NCBI RefSeq assembly: GCF_002846205.1
Contig: NZ_PHKV01000003.1
Location: 310,001-374,000, forward strand
Reading direction: 5' to 3'
DNA: 64,000 nt
Source of the DNA: Xanthomonas prunicola
GTDB lineage: Bacteria > Pseudomonadota > Gammaproteobacteria > Xanthomonadales > Xanthomonadaceae
In this document: positions 63,338 through 64,000 of the stretch, in pieces
How the letters are laid out: each line of letters starts with the position of its first letter
How positions within the stretch are numbered: position 1 is the stretch's first letter
Translations under genes and position numbers: made by a program
Notes under the pieces: generated by a model
Seen by the model: the letters and a program-made list of their open reading frames with translations, nothing else
The model's database searches: none
What the model was told of the DNA's origin: nothing

Positions 63338-64000
63338 TTAATGATGGGAGTGCCCATGCGCATGCCCGTGCCCGTGCCCGTGGCCGTGGCCATGATGGGC
63401 GTGATCACCACCGTCTGCAGCGGGCTTCGGTGTGCCGCACGGCTCGGTGCCGCAGTCGCCGCTCTCCACCTGCAGGGTGACGTGGGCGATGTCGAAGCGG
63501 TCGTGCAGCAAGGCGCCGAGCGCATCCCGCAGACCGTCGCGATCGGTTGCCTCGTTGACGACGATGTGCGCGGTGAGTGCAGGCGTGCTGGAGGCCAGTG
63601 CCCAGACATGCAGGTCGTGCACGTCTTCGACGCCGGGATGGCTGGTGAGTGCCTGCTGCACCTGGGCTAGATCGATACCCTTGGGGACGCCTTCGAGCAA
63701 CACGTTGATCGCTTCGCGCAGCAGCACCCAGGTGCGCGGGAGGACCCACAGGCCGATCAGCACGGCCAGTACCGGATCGATCCACTGCCAGCCGGTCCAA
63801 TGGATCAGCAACGCACCGATGATCACGGCCACCGAGCCGAGCATGTCGCTCCAGACCTCCAAATAGGCGCCTTTGACGTTGAGGCTTTCGCCGCTACCGG
63901 CATGCAGCAGCTTCATCGCGATCAGATTGATCACCAAGCCGAAGCCGGCGATCAGCAGCATGCCGCTATACGAAATGTCCTGCGGGGCGCGAAAGCGTTG
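63338..64000 (-). CDS. Cation diffusion facilitator metal exporter, 5' end cut by window edge
   Basis: The reading frame continues through the right edge (codons before the first visible Met encode RFRAPQDISYSG), so only the C-terminal part is present. It has the CDF core with VKGAYLEVWSDMLGSVAVII, the cytoplasmic domain (GVEDVHDLHVWALASS) and a long His/Gly tail (HAHHGHGHGHGHGHAHGHSH), typical of CzcD-type zinc, cobalt or cadmium exporters. It is distinct from the CDF gene at 16.4 kb, which has no His tail. Confidence 0.93.
   Translation of the reverse strand, partial: QRFRAPQDISYSGMLLIAGFGLVINLIAMKLLHAGSGESLNVKGAYLEVWSDMLGSVAVIIGALLIHWTGWQWIDPVLAVLIGLWVLPRTWVLLREAINVLLEGVPKGIDLAQVQQALTSHPGVEDVHDLHVWALASSTPALTAHIVVNEATDRDGLRDALGALLHDRFDIAHVTLQVESGDCGTEPCGTPKPAADGGDHAHHGHGHGHGHGHAHGHSHH

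Overview
The window is a GC-rich, gene-dense stretch of a gammaproteobacterial chromosome. It almost certainly comes from Xanthomonas or a very close xanthomonad. The evidence is the rpoE-rseA-mucD / lepA-lepB-DUF4845-rnc-era-recO block, the four-gene ligase-associated repair operon, and strong GC bias at third codon positions; the species cannot be resolved by eye. It holds about 67 protein genes, two of them cut by the window edges. No tRNA, rRNA, CRISPR array, insertion sequence or prophage was seen, so this is mostly conserved core chromosome with some lineage-specific pieces.

Layout. 1-4.4 kb is a tightly overlapped lipid-modification operon: DUF1365, cyclopropane fatty acid synthase (CFAS), DUF2878, DUF1295 and a second CFAS-like methyltransferase. 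4.6-10.6 kb holds RidA, a DUF998 membrane protein, and the convergent pair mprF / acvB, which should make and hydrolyse lysyl-phosphatidylglycerol. 10.6-18.2 kb holds single housekeeping and stress genes: an HD hydrolase, thpR, a four-helix-bundle protein, an MFS exporter, an Old Yellow Enzyme, yjdM, a CDF transporter and slyD. 18.4-24.3 kb holds a YegD-type Hsp70, a small basic protein, an ECF sigma / membrane partner / DUF4097 stress module, a small MscS channel and small zinc or unknown proteins.

24.7-33.8 kb holds a YgjP metallopeptidase, leucine dehydrogenase, a lipoprotein subtilase autotransporter divergent from a thiolase, two tandem Ala-rich lipoproteins and a CHASE3-GAF-GGDEF diguanylate cyclase. 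33.9-34.9 kb is a bactofilin coupled to a zinc-ribbon protein. 34.9-40.9 kb is the repair operon: MBL exonuclease, ATP-dependent ligase, DEXH helicase and PdeM phosphoesterase. 41-45 kb holds an FAD monooxygenase, a cold-shock protein and purine salvage plus wall recycling (mtiP, hpt, nagZ). 45.1-49.4 kb holds an iron-sulfur (6-4)-type photolyase, a renalase-like flavoprotein, a FrnE-type oxidoreductase and a CYTH triphosphatase.

49.4-61 kb is a long minus-strand block, interrupted once by a response regulator-Hpt gene: rlmD, recO, era, rnc, DUF4845, lepB, lepA, mucD, rseA and rpoE. A good sigma-E-type autoregulatory promoter lies in front of rpoE. The gaps in this block carry short GGGAATC-type inverted repeat clusters. 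61-64 kb holds a fused enoyl-CoA hydratase/3-hydroxyacyl-CoA dehydrogenase and a truncated CDF metal exporter.

The common theme is envelope and oxidative or light stress. Membrane lipids are remodelled (CFAS cluster, MprF/AcvB), envelope damage is sensed (RpoE/RseA/MucD and the second ECF module), and DNA is repaired (photolyase, ligase-associated operon, RecO). The strongest leads for follow-up are the ECF-DUF4097 module, the inverted repeats between the essential minus-strand genes, the 18-bp palindrome ahead of the autotransporter, and the 61-residue basic protein with its own signals.
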